Below, in pieces: positions 7,975 to 16,668 of a stretch of 33,146 nt of DNA. Both the position numbers and the translations under genes were made by a program. Origin of the DNA: Bryobacterales bacterium (lineage in GTDB: Bacteria; Acidobacteriota; Terriglobia; Bryobacterales; Bryobacteraceae). Location: positions 1 through 33,146 of the forward strand of contig CANFEY010000050.1 in assembly GCA_947446025.1 (NCBI GenBank), in the 5' to 3' direction. The notes under the pieces were generated by a model. The model was not told where the DNA came from and made no database searches. It worked only from the letters and a program-made list of their open reading frames with translations. Every line of letters begins with the position of its first letter. Positions within the stretch are counted from its first letter, which is position 1.

Positions 7975-10209
7975 GTGACCCCTTCTATAATCCGACGGCG
8001 CTTCAGCCTGCTGCGGGCAATCAATCTGAGCATAGCGGTTTTGCTGGTGCTGGCACTAGCGGGCGTGTATTGGTACGTGTGGCGCGCGCTGCCGCAGACG
8101 TCGGGCGAGATCAGCGCGCCGGTTTCAGGTGCAGCTACTATTGTGCGCGATACGGAGGGTGTTCCGCATATTACGGCGGGGTCGTGGGAAGACGCGGTGT
8201 TCCTGCAGGGGTACGCGACGGCGCAGGATCGGATGTGGCAGATGGACGCGATCCGGAGACTGGCGGCGGGGGAGTTGGCGGAGGTGGTGGGGCCGAGGGC
8301 GATGGCTCTGGATCAGGAGTCGCGGCGGCTACGGCTGCCGCAGATCGCGGAAGCGCAGGAGAGGCGGCTGACGGCGGAGGCGAGGGCGGTGTTCGGGGCG
8401 TATGCCCGCGGGGTGAATTATTTCTTGGAGACGCATCGGGATAAGTTGGCGGTGGAGTTCCGGGTGCTGCGGTACGAGCCGAGGCCGTGGCGGTTGAGGG
8501 ACACCCTCCTGATCGGGCTGCATATGACGCGGACGCTGACGACTTCGTGGCAGGAGGAGTTGCGGAAGCTGCACATGTTGGCGGGCGGGGACCGGGAGAA
8601 GGTCGCGTATTTGTATCCGGCGCGGACGGGGACGGAGATTGCGCCGGGGTCGAATGCATGGGCGGTATCGGGGGCGCATACGGCTTCGGGGAAGGCGATG
8701 TTGGCGAACGATCCGCATATGGAGTATTCGCTGCCGTCGACCTGGTACATGGTGCATTTGAAGGCGGGCGATTTGGATGTGGCTGGGGCATCGTTGCCGG
8801 GAGTGCCGGCGGTGATCATCGGGCACAACCGGAACATTGCGTGGGGCATGACGAACCTGGAGTTCGATATGCAGGATCTGTACCGGGAGCAAGTGGATGC
8901 GCAGTCGGGGCGGTATGCGCATAAGGGACAGGTGGAGCAGGCTCGAGTGGAGCGGAATGTGGTGCGGGTGAAGGGGCAGAAGGCGGTGGAGGCGGTGACG
9001 TTGGGGACGCGGCATGGTCCGTTGTTCGCGTCCGATGGGAACGTGAGTTATTCGTTGCAGACTTTGGTGGCGGGGTCCAGTGGGGATTTGGATTTTGCGT
9101 TTCTGGCGTTGAACAGGGCTCGAAATTGGGTGGAGTTTAATACCGCGCTGGAGCGGTTTCCAGGGCCGCCGCAGAATTTCGTGTATGCGGATGGGGAAGG
9201 GAACATCGGGTATCACGTGGCGGGGCAGGTTCCGGTGCGGGCTGCGGGGTGCGGGGGGGATGTTCCCACGGACGGGGTGATGGGAGCGTGCGATTGGATG
9301 GGGGTGATCCCGTACGCGGAGTTGCCCCAGGTCTTCAATCCGGCGTCGGGGATTATTGTGAGCGCGAATCAGAATCCGTTTCCGGCGGACTACAAGTATC
9401 CGGTGGCGGGGGTGTTTGCGCCGCCGTACCGGGCGAAGCAGATCCGGGACCGGTTGACGGCGGGGAAGAAGTGGACGGCGGAGCGCATGGCGGAGTTGCA
9501 GAAGGACGTGTACTCGCCGTTTCTGGATTCGGTGGGGAAGGCAGTTGTGAAGGCGTGGGAGAAGAAGCCGGGGCGGGATGCCGGCTCGGTGGAGGCTGTG
9601 GCGGAATTGCGGAAGTGGAACGGACAGATGGAGAAGGGGTTGGCAGCTCCGATGGTGGCGGCGTTGGTTTACGCGGAGATGCGGCGGGCTGTGGCGGAGC
9701 GGGCTGCGCCGGGGATGGGGGCTGAGTATGCGGCTCGGGCAGCTTCGCCGGTGTTGGAGAGGCTGTTGCGGGAGAGGCCGCCGGGGTGGTTCGCGGATTG
9801 GGATGCGTGGGTGGTGGAGATGTTGGGGAAAGCGTTGGTGGTGGGGGTGAAGGTGCAGGGGTCGAGTGTAGCGCGCTGGGATTACGGGCAGTATGTGGAG
9901 CTGGAGATCAAGCATCCGGTGTTGGGTCAGCTGCCGTTCGTGGGTGGGTATTTCAATGTGGGGCCGGTGGCGATGGGCGGGGCGGACAGCACGGTGAAGC
10001 AGTTTTCGGGGGGGCTGGGGCCGTCGTATCGGATGGTGGTGGATTTCGGGGATGTGGAGGGAGCGCTGGCGGGGGTGACGGTGGGGCAAAGCGGGCATTT
10101 TCTGTCGCGGCACTATCGGGATCAGTTTGAGGGGTATGTGAATGGGGCCGGGGTGAGGATGCAGTTTGGGCGGGTGGAGGCGGAGGGGACGCTGGTGGTG
10201 AGGAATTAA
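7975..10209 (+). CDS. penicillin acylase family N-terminal-nucleophile hydrolase
   Basis: A 744-residue protein of the penicillin/acyl-homoserine-lactone acylase family. These are made as one chain that cuts itself between a Gly and a catalytic Ser. The site is visible as GSNAWAVSG with Ser226 as the new N-terminus, followed by ANDPHMEYSLPSTWY, GVPAVIIGHNRNIAWGMTN and an Asn-containing NVGPVAMGGADST segment near the end. An N-terminal hydrophobic helix (about residues 15-36) suggests membrane anchoring with the enzyme facing the periplasm. GTG 7975 is chosen because it follows the -10 box and precedes the anchor; an ATG at 7939 would overlap the divergent gene. The natural amide substrate is unknown. 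Its stop codon overlaps that of the convergent membrane fusion gene (10206-10209). Confidence 0.9.
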   Translation: MTPSIIRRRFSLLRAINLSIAVLLVLALAGVYWYVWRALPQTSGEISAPVSGAATIVRDTEGVPHITAGSWEDAVFLQGYATAQDRMWQMDAIRRLAAGELAEVVGPRAMALDQESRRLRLPQIAEAQERRLTAEARAVFGAYARGVNYFLETHRDKLAVEFRVLRYEPRPWRLRDTLLIGLHMTRTLTTSWQEELRKLHMLAGGDREKVAYLYPARTGTEIAPGSNAWAVSGAHTASGKAMLANDPHMEYSLPSTWYMVHLKAGDLDVAGASLPGVPAVIIGHNRNIAWGMTNLEFDMQDLYREQVDAQSGRYAHKGQVEQARVERNVVRVKGQKAVEAVTLGTRHGPLFASDGNVSYSLQTLVAGSSGDLDFAFLALNRARNWVEFNTALERFPGPPQNFVYADGEGNIGYHVAGQVPVRAAGCGGDVPTDGVMGACDWMGVIPYAELPQVFNPASGIIVSANQNPFPADYKYPVAGVFAPPYRAKQIRDRLTAGKKWTAERMAELQKDVYSPFLDSVGKAVVKAWEKKPGRDAGSVEAVAELRKWNGQMEKGLAAPMVAALVYAEMRRAVAERAAPGMGAEYAARAASPVLERLLRERPPGWFADWDAWVVEMLGKALVVGVKVQGSSVARWDYGQYVELEIKHPVLGQLPFVGGYFNVGPVAMGGADSTVKQFSGGLGPSYRMVVDFGDVEGALAGVTVGQSGHFLSRHYRDQFEGYVNGAGVRMQFGRVEAEGTLVVRN

Positions 10210-11408
10210 TTGGGGCGGACCAGCATGCCCGGGGTTAGGGGGCGGTCTGAGGGGAGGGCGATTTGGTCGCCTTCGGCTAGGCCTTTGACTTCGGTGTGGG
10301 TGGTGTTGTTGACGCCCTGGGTGATGTCGCGCCATTCGAGGTGGTCTTTGACTAGGAGGTAGACGCCGGTCTTGCCGGCTTCGCGGAAGACGGCTTCCTT
10401 GGGGATGGTGACTACGTTTTCGGCGGTTTCGGATTTGATGCGGGCGGTGACGTTGGTGCCGGGGATGAGGTCGAGGCCGGGGTTGTTGATGACGCAGGTT
10501 ACTTCGCCTACTTGGCGGGAGTCGAGGGGTTTGATCTCAGTGGGGAGGCGGTCGACGGAGCCGGACCATTCGCGGCCGGGGAAAGCATCCCAGGTGATGG
10601 TTACGGGGAGGCCGGGGCGGACGCGGCCCAGGTCGGGTTCGTCGACGAAGACGATGACGTGGACTTTGTCGAGGCGGCCGATGGAGGCGACAACGTCGCC
10701 GGGGTTGAGGTAGGCTCCGGGTTTCAAGTCGAATTGGTAGATGGTGCCGGAGATGGGGGCGCGGATGATGCTCTGTTGGATGCGGAGTTCGATTTGTTGT
10801 TTTGTGACTTCTTCCTGGCGGAGGCGTTGTTCGAGGGGGCCGCGGTCGGTGGGGGCAACCAGGGTGGAGAGGCGTTGGTTGAGGCCGCGGATGGTGGATT
10901 GGATGGCGTCGACGCGGTTCTTGCGGAGCGTGACTTGTTCGCGGGTGGAGCCGCCGCGGGATTCGAGGCGGGTTTCGCGGTCGAGTTCTTCCTGGGCGGC
11001 TTTGAGTTCCACGGTGGCCTGATCGATTTGGGTTTGGAGGACGAGCTTTTCGGGTTGGCGGCCACCGGCATCGATTACGGAGATGTCGGATTTGGCGGAG
11101 GCGATGCGGGCCTCCGCGGATTCCAGGTCGTGGCGGAGTTGTGCGGTGTCGAGGGTGACTAGCTCGTCGCCAGCGGCGACTTGCTGGCGGAGTCTTACGG
11201 AGATGCGCTCGACGCGGCCGGAGGATTCGGAGCGGGCTTGGGCGAATTCGGAGGGGTCGACTTTGCCGTTGGTGGAGACGGAGCTGGAGATGGTGGAGCG
11301 GGTGGCTCTGGTGAAGGCGACTTGGGGCGGGAGGTTGCGCCACTCTAGGAGTTGCCATGCTCCGACGGCTAGCGCGGCTAGGAGGACTAGGGGGAGTAGG
11401 AATTTCAT
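10206..11408 (-). CDS. HlyD/RND-type membrane fusion protein (periplasmic adaptor)
   Basis: A 400-residue adaptor that would link an inner-membrane efflux pump (RND or MacB-type ABC) to an outer-membrane channel. An N-terminal hydrophobic anchor (residues 4-20) precedes the first half of a lipoyl/barrel-sandwich domain (SGRVERISVRL with AAGDELVTLD). A long coiled-coil hairpin follows (about 95-210, rich in E, Q, R and L). The second lipoyl half is IRAPISGTIYQFDLKPGAY. Beta-barrel and membrane-proximal domains follow. No transporter or outer-membrane partner lies beside it, so the partner must be encoded elsewhere. The region upstream of the ATG carries a dispersed repeat (11421-11453), not a recognisable promoter. 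The stop overlaps the acylase stop by 4 nt. Confidence 0.9.
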   Translation of the reverse strand: MKFLLPLVLLAALAVGAWQLLEWRNLPPQVAFTRATRSTISSSVSTNGKVDPSEFAQARSESSGRVERISVRLRQQVAAGDELVTLDTAQLRHDLESAEARIASAKSDISVIDAGGRQPEKLVLQTQIDQATVELKAAQEELDRETRLESRGGSTREQVTLRKNRVDAIQSTIRGLNQRLSTLVAPTDRGPLEQRLRQEEVTKQQIELRIQQSIIRAPISGTIYQFDLKPGAYLNPGDVVASIGRLDKVHVIVFVDEPDLGRVRPGLPVTITWDAFPGREWSGSVDRLPTEIKPLDSRQVGEVTCVINNPGLDLIPGTNVTARIKSETAENVVTIPKEAVFREAGKTGVYLLVKDHLEWRDITQGVNNTTHTEVKGLAEGDQIALPSDRPLTPGMLVRPN

Positions 11409-11420
11409 GGTTGCTTGCGT

Positions 11421-11453
11421 CTGCCCGCTTCCTTACGGTCGCGGTTCAGTGGG
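11421..11453 (+). repeat. dispersed 33-bp repeat, copy 1
   Basis: This copy contains ACGGTCGCGGTTCAGTGGG and matches 22649-22681 (inverted orientation) at 30 of 33 positions by eye. Read in frame it encodes the PLPYGRGSV-type peptide I associate with repeats in acidobacterial genomes. It fills the gap between the divergent membrane-fusion and patatin genes. Confidence 0.7.
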
Positions 11454-11483
11454 TGCAGCTGATGCTACTGTTCAGTATTCCAT

Positions 11484-12176
11484 ATGAAGGCACTGGTGTT
11501 GTCGGGGGGAGGGTTGTTCGGGGCTTGGCAGGCGGGGGCTTGGAGTGTGCTGGCGCGGGAGTTTGAGCCAGACTTGATCGTGGGGGCGTCGATTGGGTCT
11601 GTGAACGGGTATCTGATCGCATGCGGGGTGAGTCCGGAGGAGTTGATGGGGATGTGGCGGGACCCCTCGTTCCGGAGGCTGGACGATTTGCACGGAATGT
11701 TGTTGAAGTTAACCACGCGTTATAAGCTTCGACGTCCCTATGCGCTGACGGTTACCGACATTTTCAGGATGCAGGTGCGGGTGTACCGGGACGGGGAGAT
11801 TACGTGGCGGCATTTGGCGGCTTCCTGCGCGGTGCCGTTGATGTATCCACCGATTCGACTGGATGGGCGGTGGTGCGTGGATGGGGGGCTGTTGGGGCCG
11901 TTACCGGTAGGGGCAGCGGTGGATGCGGGCGCGACGGAGATTGAGGGGTTGCATGTGCTGGAGACATTTCCGTCGGCATGGCTTGGGCCATTGGTGGAGG
12001 GGTTCCGGTGGGTGTTCGGACACGAAGCGGAGATGCCAGAGGGAGTGGGGTTGCGGGTGCTTGGGCCGAGGGCGAGGCTTGGGGGCTTGAAGGCGACGTT
12101 GTGGGGGACGCAGGGGGACGTGGAGAGATGGATCGAGATGGGTGTGCGGGATGCGCAAAAACCATTTCCCTTATGA
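11484..12176 (+). CDS. patatin-like phospholipase family protein
   Basis: A 230-residue serine hydrolase of the patatin family. The glycine-rich oxyanion loop is SGGGLFGAWQAG (7-18), the nucleophile elbow is GASIG (34-38, Ser36) and the catalytic Asp lies in CVDGGLLG (Asp133). All dyad elements are intact, so lipid acyl hydrolase activity is plausible. There is no signal peptide; a cytoplasmic or membrane-surface location is expected. It is shorter than many relatives, consistent with a minimal patatin core. The ATG at 11484 directly precedes the first beta strand. A TACTGT at 11466-11471 is a possible -10, with a 12-nt gap. It is divergent from the membrane fusion gene and co-directional with the next two genes. 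Confidence 0.88.
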   Translation: MKALVLSGGGLFGAWQAGAWSVLAREFEPDLIVGASIGSVNGYLIACGVSPEELMGMWRDPSFRRLDDLHGMLLKLTTRYKLRRPYALTVTDIFRMQVRVYRDGEITWRHLAASCAVPLMYPPIRLDGRWCVDGGLLGPLPVGAAVDAGATEIEGLHVLETFPSAWLGPLVEGFRWVFGHEAEMPEGVGLRVLGPRARLGGLKATLWGTQGDVERWIEMGVRDAQKPFPL

Positions 12177-12204
12177 ATTGTTTTAGGGCATAATGGGCGG
12201 AGCC

Positions 12205-12528
12205 ATGGCAACCTATCAGATCCACCGATTGAAGGCGCATTTGCGGCAAGGGTTCCGGTTCGCGCCGCACGTGAGCGGGGTGACGAATGCGAAGCAGCGG
12301 GACTATGAGGCGAAGGGGACGGTGGAGGCGGCAAGTCCGTACGCGGCGTTCTTTGCGCTGAAGGATAGTCCGGAAGCGCTGGAGCTGGGGGACGTGCTGG
12401 AGCATGAGGGGCAGCTACGCATTCTGAAGTTTGTGGGGTTTGAGGAAGCGCAGTGGGTGGTGGTGGAGGCAAAGGGTCCGGTGATGGCGGGGATGGACTC
12501 AGGGCCGGTATCGGCAGCGATACAATAG
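12205..12528 (+). CDS. small conserved-looking protein of unknown function
   Basis: A 107-residue protein beginning MATYQIHRLK; I do not recognise the family. It has no membrane segment or signal peptide and is basic at the N-terminus (KAHLRQGFRFAPH) with an acidic, hydrophobic second half (ALELGDVLEHEGQLRILKF). An ATG 12 nt earlier (12193) is in frame; I prefer 12205 because GGCGGAG lies between the two, though it is close. CATAAT at 12189-12194 could be a -10. The gene starts 28 bp after the patatin gene and ends 6 bp before the 2H phosphoesterase, so the three may be one unit. Confidence 0.65.
   Translation: MATYQIHRLKAHLRQGFRFAPHVSGVTNAKQRDYEAKGTVEAASPYAAFFALKDSPEALELGDVLEHEGQLRILKFVGFEEAQWVVVEAKGPVMAGMDSGPVSAAIQ
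12521..12526 (+). promoter_or_regulatory. possible -10 box TACAAT before the 2H phosphoesterase gene
   Basis: TACAAT ends 8 nt before the ATG at 12535 and overlaps the last codons of the upstream gene (ATA CAA TAG). Spacing matches the leaderless pattern elsewhere in the window, but chance is possible because the box is also coding sequence. Confidence 0.3.
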
Positions 12529-12534
12529 CCCTAG

Positions 12535-13098
12535 ATGAGTTCAGCGGACGATCCGGGGATCAATGTCTTTTCGCTGGTGGCGTATCTGCCAGAGCCGCTG
12601 GCGGGGTTCGTGGACGCGTTGCGGAGGGACGTGCAGCCGGGGTCGACTGCGCGGGGGCACGTGACGCTGTTGCCGCCGAGGCCGCTCACGGGGACGGTGG
12701 AGCGGGCGTGCGAGGAGATCGGCGCGGTGCTTTCGGGGGAACATCCGTTCGATGTGCATTTGGGGCAGGTGTGTGTGTTTCCGGCGTCCGGGGTGGTGCA
12801 TTTGGCGATCGGGCAGGGGTCGGCGACGCTGATCCGGTTGCATAGGGCGCTGAATCGCGGGGCTTGTGAACATCTGGAGATGTTCTACTATCATCCGCAT
12901 GTGACGGCGGCGCAGGGGTTGCCTCCTGAGGCGGTCACGAAGGCCACGGAAGTGGCGGTGGCGCGGTGGAAGGCGTATGAGGGTCCGCGGGTGTTCGCAG
13001 TGGAGCGGGTGACGCTGGTGCAGAACACGGTGGGGAACGAGTGGCGGAATCTACAGGAGTTCGCGTTGCGGACGGCCGTGATTTCGGTAGTTGAGTAA
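12535..13098 (+). CDS. 2'-5' RNA ligase / 2H phosphoesterase superfamily protein
   Basis: A 187-residue protein with the two HxT signatures that define 2H phosphoesterases: GHVTLLP (H42, T44) and YHPHVTAAQ (H122, T124), about 80 residues apart as in the LigT/CPDase family. Members cleave or form 2',5' and cyclic phosphodiester bonds in RNA or nucleotides; the cellular substrate here is unknown. No signal peptide or other domain is present. The ATG at 12535 sits 6 bp after the preceding stop. The gene is followed by a 132-bp gap before the phage remnant. Confidence 0.85.
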   Translation: MSSADDPGINVFSLVAYLPEPLAGFVDALRRDVQPGSTARGHVTLLPPRPLTGTVERACEEIGAVLSGEHPFDVHLGQVCVFPASGVVHLAIGQGSATLIRLHRALNRGACEHLEMFYYHPHVTAAQGLPPEAVTKATEVAVARWKAYEGPRVFAVERVTLVQNTVGNEWRNLQEFALRTAVISVVE

Positions 13099-13171
13099 AG
13101 AGCTGGGGCGCAAGGTTCCGGTGGCAGCAGTTCTTCAAAAAACAATTCCTTTGCAATTAGCGAGATAGGTA

Positions 13172-13193
13172 GAAACTCCAGGGCGGAAGTTTC
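13172..13193. repeat. short inverted repeat upstream of the phage remnant
   Basis: GAAACT and AGTTTC arms of 6 bp are separated by 10 bases. The repeat lies between the 2H phosphoesterase and the small phage-like gene. It could be an operator half-site pair or chance. No convincing promoter was found around it. Confidence 0.2.
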
Positions 13194-13230
13194 GGAGGAG
13201 GGGATACCTTTGTCTGCGTGAGGGCTGAGC

Positions 13231-13428
13231 GTGACGGAACAGAGCAGCGGACGAAGGCAGGCAAAGGTACTCGGCGAGTTGCTGGCGAAGGTGGAAGCGC
13301 AGTTGGCGGGGACCAACGAGGTGAAGGTGACGCTGGCGGATTACGTTCGGTTGGTGCAGTTAAAGAAGGAATTGGACGAGGACGAGCCGAAAGAGATTCG
13401 GGTGACGTGGGTGGAGCCCGGGTCTTAG
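13231..13428 (+). CDS. small phage-type protein preceding terminase
   Basis: A 65-residue, highly charged helical protein (VKVTLADYVRLVQLKKELDE in the middle, ending EIRVTWVEPGS). It starts with GTG at 13231 after GAGGG at a plausible distance. The position directly before and overlapping a terminase large-subunit frame, the size and the sequence style suggest a small terminase-associated or accessory phage protein. I cannot assign a DNA-binding domain with confidence. The pair appears to be a relic, since no other phage genes are present. Confidence 0.55.
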   Translation: MTEQSSGRRQAKVLGELLAKVEAQLAGTNEVKVTLADYVRLVQLKKELDEDEPKEIRVTWVEPGS

Positions 13429-14279
13429 AGTATGGGATTCCGTACAAGCGGCTGCCTTCGCAGGAGCGCTTTCACAAATCGGGGGCGCGCTTCAAGGGGT
13501 TTTCCGGGCCGGTGGGTTCGGGGAAGAGTCAGGCGCTCTGCCAGGAGGCCATTAAGCTAAGCACTTTGAACAAAGGCCGGACGGGGTTGATTGGGGCTCC
13601 GACGTATCCGATGTTGCGGGATGCAACGATACCGGCGCTGTTAGAAGTTTTGGAGCGAAGCCAGATTCCGTACGAGTTCAATCGGGGAGAGAACCACCTG
13701 GTGTTCAAGGGGAGCCGGTCCAAGATACTGTTCCGGGCGGTGGAGGAGTTCGAGCGGTTGCGGGGGAGCAACCTGGCATGGTTCGGGGTGGACGAGTTGA
13801 CGTACACGTCGGAGGATGCGTGGTTGCGGTTGGAGGGGCGGCTGCGGGATCCGCAAGCGACGCGGTTGTGCGGGTTCGGGGTGTGGACGCCGAAGGGGTA
13901 CGACTGGGTTTACGAGCGATTCGTGGCGAAGCAGATCGAGGGGTACGAGACGATCCTGGCGCAGCCGTTTGAGAACCGGTTTTTGCTGGATCAGATTCCG
14001 GACTACTACGAGCGGCTGCGGCACAGCTACGATGCGCGGTTCTATGAGCAGGAAGTGTTGGGCAGCTACCTGCACATGAAGGTGGGGCGTGTGTATCACG
14101 CGTTTGACCGTGCGGGGAATGTTGGGGATTCCACTGCTCCGTGGCTCAAAGAAATGATGATCACTGACGGCAAAGATTTCGAAAGCACCGTAGGGTTTGC
14201 GCTTGACCAATTTTGCCTCATCGGGTATGAGCTGCCGTTTCCGCAAAGCACTCGCCGCGCCGTCCGCGTCCACCGCTAA
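13407..14279 (+). pseudogene. phage terminase large subunit, truncated after the ATPase domain
   Basis: The frame encodes a packaging ATPase: Walker A GPVGSGKS (34-41 from GTG 13407), a Walker B-like AWFGVDELTY (D129, E130) and the GFGVWTPKGYDWVYERF coupling segment. Similarity runs to the EVLGSYLHMKVGRVYHAF segment (about nucleotide 14,111). In related proteins this segment leads into the RNase H-like nuclease domain (DxNVDP motif), which is missing. The last ~55 residues are unlike a terminase and differ in base composition (balanced instead of G-rich), so the gene was cut and the frame continues by chance to 14279. GTG 13407 is assumed as start, overlapping the small gene; a longer upstream frame has low-quality sequence. 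Normal length would be over 420 residues. Confidence 0.75.
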
Positions 14280-14299
14280 TCTGCCCCCCGCCATTCTGG

Positions 14300-14305
14300 T
14301 ATGCT
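14300..14305 (+). promoter_or_regulatory. -10 box TATGCT of the permease gene (leaderless arrangement)
   Basis: TATGCT ends 9 nt before the ATG at 14315. There is no Shine-Dalgarno between them. This is the widest gap of the set of similar promoters. Confidence 0.35.
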
Positions 14306-14314
14306 CAAACACTT

Positions 14315-15751
14315 ATGAGCCTCTTCGCCAGAAAACCGTTAGAGGCGCTGATGAAAGACTCCGGGTCCGAATCGCTCAAGCGAACGCTTGGGCCATCGCA
14401 GCTAGTTGCGCTCGGAATCGGAGCAATCATCGGCGCTGGGTTGTTCTCCTTGACCGGCATCGCCGCGTCGCAGAACGCGGGACCGGCGGTGGTCCTCAGC
14501 TTCGTGATCGCAGCGGTCGGGTGCGCGTTCGCGGGACTCTGCTACAGCGAATTTGCCACAATGATTCCGATCGCCGGCAGCGCCTACACCTACGCGTACG
14601 CTACGATGGGCGAACTGATCGCTTGGATGATCGGGTGGGACCTGGTCTTGGAGTACGCCGTCGGCGCGGCCACGGTCGGCGTCAGCTGGTCCAAGTACGT
14701 CATGAGCTTCTTCGCGGACTTCGGCATCGCGTTCCCTCAGCAATTGGCGGCTTCGCCCTTCGAGCCAGTGAGGCTGCCGGAGACAGGACAACTCATTGAG
14801 GGCGTGATCAACCTGCCCGCATTTTTCATCGTCGCGATGATCTCACTCCTGCTGATCATCGGGATTCAGGAATCCGCCCGCATCAACGCGGCGATTGTCG
14901 TGATGAAAGTTGCCGTCGTACTGGTTTTCATCGCACTCGGCTGGGCGTACATTGACCCCAACAACTTCACTCCCTTCATCCCGCCGAACACCGGCGAAAC
15001 GGGGGCGTTCGGATGGACCGGCGTCTTAAAGGGTGCCGGCATCGTGTTCTTCGCCTTCATTGGCTTTGACGCAGTCTCCACGGCCGCGCAGGAAGCGAAG
15101 AACCCGCAGAAGGACATGCCCATCGGCATCATCGGGTCTCTTGCGGTATGCACCGTGCTTTACGTGTTGTTCTCTCACGTCCTTACCGGGATCGTCAATT
15201 ACACGGAACTCAACAGCGCCGCGCCCGTTGCGGTTGCGATTGACCGCACCGACTATCGCTGGTTGCGGCCGGCACTGAAGCTCGCCATTATCGCCGGATA
15301 CACGTCAGTAATTCTCGTAATGCTGCTTGGCCAGAGCCGTGTGTTCTTCTCCATGTCGCGCGATGGCCTGCTGCCGAAGTTGTTCAGCGACGTGCATCCG
15401 AAGTACCGCACGCCGTGGCGCTCGAACTTGCTGTTCATGGTGCTGACCGGCTTGATCGCCGCGTTCGCACCTATCGGACTGCTGGGCGAAATGACAAGCA
15501 TCGGAACCCTCTTCGCCTTCGTGCTGGTCTGCGGCGGCATCCTGATCATGCGCCGCACGCACCCCGATCTGAAACGCCCGTTCCGCACGCCTTGGGTTCC
15601 GCTGATTCCGCTTCTTGGGATCGCATTCAATCTGGTGTTGATGTATTACCTGGGTTGGAGCAATTGGATACGGCTGATCGTCTGGATGGGGATCGGCATG
15701 GCGATCTACTTCGGCTACAGCCGCAAGCACAGCATTACCCGCAACAGCTAA
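14315..15751 (+). CDS. APC-family amino acid permease (cationic amino acid transporter type)
   Basis: A 478-residue integral membrane protein with about twelve hydrophobic helices. Typical APC features are the discontinuous first helix GIGAIIGAGLFSLTG (36-50), PIAGSAYTYAYATMGE in helix 3, and FFAFIGFDAVSTAAQEAKNP near the middle, a signature of the CAT/YfnA-like subfamily. A conserved MSRDGLLP loop lies about two thirds along. It should exchange or import an amino acid using an ion gradient; the substrate cannot be read from sequence. Base composition is near-balanced in G and C, unlike the G-rich genes to the left. Its TAA overlaps the stop of the convergent HupE-like gene in the 4-nt CTAA at 15748-15751. 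Confidence 0.92.
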   Translation: MSLFARKPLEALMKDSGSESLKRTLGPSQLVALGIGAIIGAGLFSLTGIAASQNAGPAVVLSFVIAAVGCAFAGLCYSEFATMIPIAGSAYTYAYATMGELIAWMIGWDLVLEYAVGAATVGVSWSKYVMSFFADFGIAFPQQLAASPFEPVRLPETGQLIEGVINLPAFFIVAMISLLLIIGIQESARINAAIVVMKVAVVLVFIALGWAYIDPNNFTPFIPPNTGETGAFGWTGVLKGAGIVFFAFIGFDAVSTAAQEAKNPQKDMPIGIIGSLAVCTVLYVLFSHVLTGIVNYTELNSAAPVAVAIDRTDYRWLRPALKLAIIAGYTSVILVMLLGQSRVFFSMSRDGLLPKLFSDVHPKYRTPWRSNLLFMVLTGLIAAFAPIGLLGEMTSIGTLFAFVLVCGGILIMRRTHPDLKRPFRTPWVPLIPLLGIAFNLVLMYYLGWSNWIRLIVWMGIGMAIYFGYSRKHSITRNS

Positions 15752-16668
15752 GTAGCGAAGACGAGGCGCGCGAACCAGGCGCTTGCCAGCGCGAAGATGA
15801 CACCTGCGGTCGGCTTCCGCCATCCGAGCGGCATGCTCAATACCGCGGCAGCCGCACACCCGAGCAGTAACACCTGAACAACTATCGCGCCCGCCAAGTA
15901 GAGCGGCGGGAACGCGACGAACGGCAACCCATGCACGAATCCAAGCAGCGGCACGATCACCCATCGAGACGAGCCATCAGGCAGCAACAGTAACTCTCCC
16001 GCCAGGTACGCCACGGTGAGAGCCATGACGGCTTCTAGAAACTCCGGCGACATCGTGAGCGGAATATACGGCGACAGCGGCCGCACCATCCACTCCGCCG
16101 CCACAAACGCCACGCTCAACAGCGCCGCGTCGCGCCAGGAGCGGGCGGCCAGCCCGACCACCAATAAGAACAGTAAGCCTGCCGGAGATTTCAGGAGCCG
16201 CAGCACCCCGGCCGCCCCGTCCCGAGTCACCGACTCCCACAACCACGGCGGATGAAAGCGCAGCTCCCGCGCGGAAACATTCTGGTCGAACACTTGTTGG
16301 TCACTATTCTCTCCCTGCACCGCGTAGAGCATGTGGATGTGATTGGGCACGGTGACGCGGTAGAGCGTGCACTCGACCTCAATCTTGTCGGGCACAGGCT
16401 GCGCGAACGCGTAGGTCGCATGGCACGTCACCCAGTCCGCGTCCTTAGAGCATTCCGACCCCGCGCGCGTTGCGCCCGCAAAGCGCAGTTCGTCGAGGAG
16501 CGTGGTCTCGGGCGTCGCGACAGTCTCTACTTCGTAAGCCGGGATGCGGAACTCAAGCACCGCGGTCTGTCCCGTAACGCGCAGTTCGCCATTGCTGATG
16601 CTCACCACATGCCCCCAGGCGGCAACGCCCGTCAGCAACAGCAGCAGAGCCCTATTCCAGCAGAACAC
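15748..16668 (-). CDS. HupE/UreJ-like membrane protein
   Basis: A 306-residue protein with a signal-like N-terminus (RALLLLLTGVAAWGHVVS), an extracytoplasmic domain of about 140 residues, and a C-terminal block of six or so helices. The helical block contains FVHGLPFVAFP near the end, like the HupE/UreJ group often proposed as nickel or metal transporters. The two Cys of the soluble part (ECSKDADWVTCH) could form a disulphide. I place the start at GTG 16666-16668, which overlaps the end of the upstream gene by 17 nt and sits just before the signal peptide. A longer version would begin with unlikely sequence. It appears translationally coupled to the AI-2E-type gene. Function is inferred from topology only. 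Confidence 0.7.
   Translation of the reverse strand: MFCWNRALLLLLTGVAAWGHVVSISNGELRVTGQTAVLEFRIPAYEVETVATPETTLLDELRFAGATRAGSECSKDADWVTCHATYAFAQPVPDKIEVECTLYRVTVPNHIHMLYAVQGENSDQQVFDQNVSARELRFHPPWLWESVTRDGAAGVLRLLKSPAGLLFLLVVGLAARSWRDAALLSVAFVAAEWMVRPLSPYIPLTMSPEFLEAVMALTVAYLAGELLLLPDGSSRWVIVPLLGFVHGLPFVAFPPLYLAGAIVVQVLLLGCAAAAVLSMPLGWRKPTAGVIFALASAWFARLVFAT

Noticed and set aside
8329-10335. A 668-codon open frame antisense to the penicillin acylase gene
   Set aside because: It is rich in His, Arg and Pro with no domain pattern, as expected for the mirror of a GC-rich gene. The sense strand has intact catalytic motifs.
13641-14312. A minus-strand frame covering the terminase tail and the region to 14312, partly natural-looking near 14120-14280
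   Set aside because: Most of it mirrors the terminase. The short natural-looking part has no start signal and no family I recognise.
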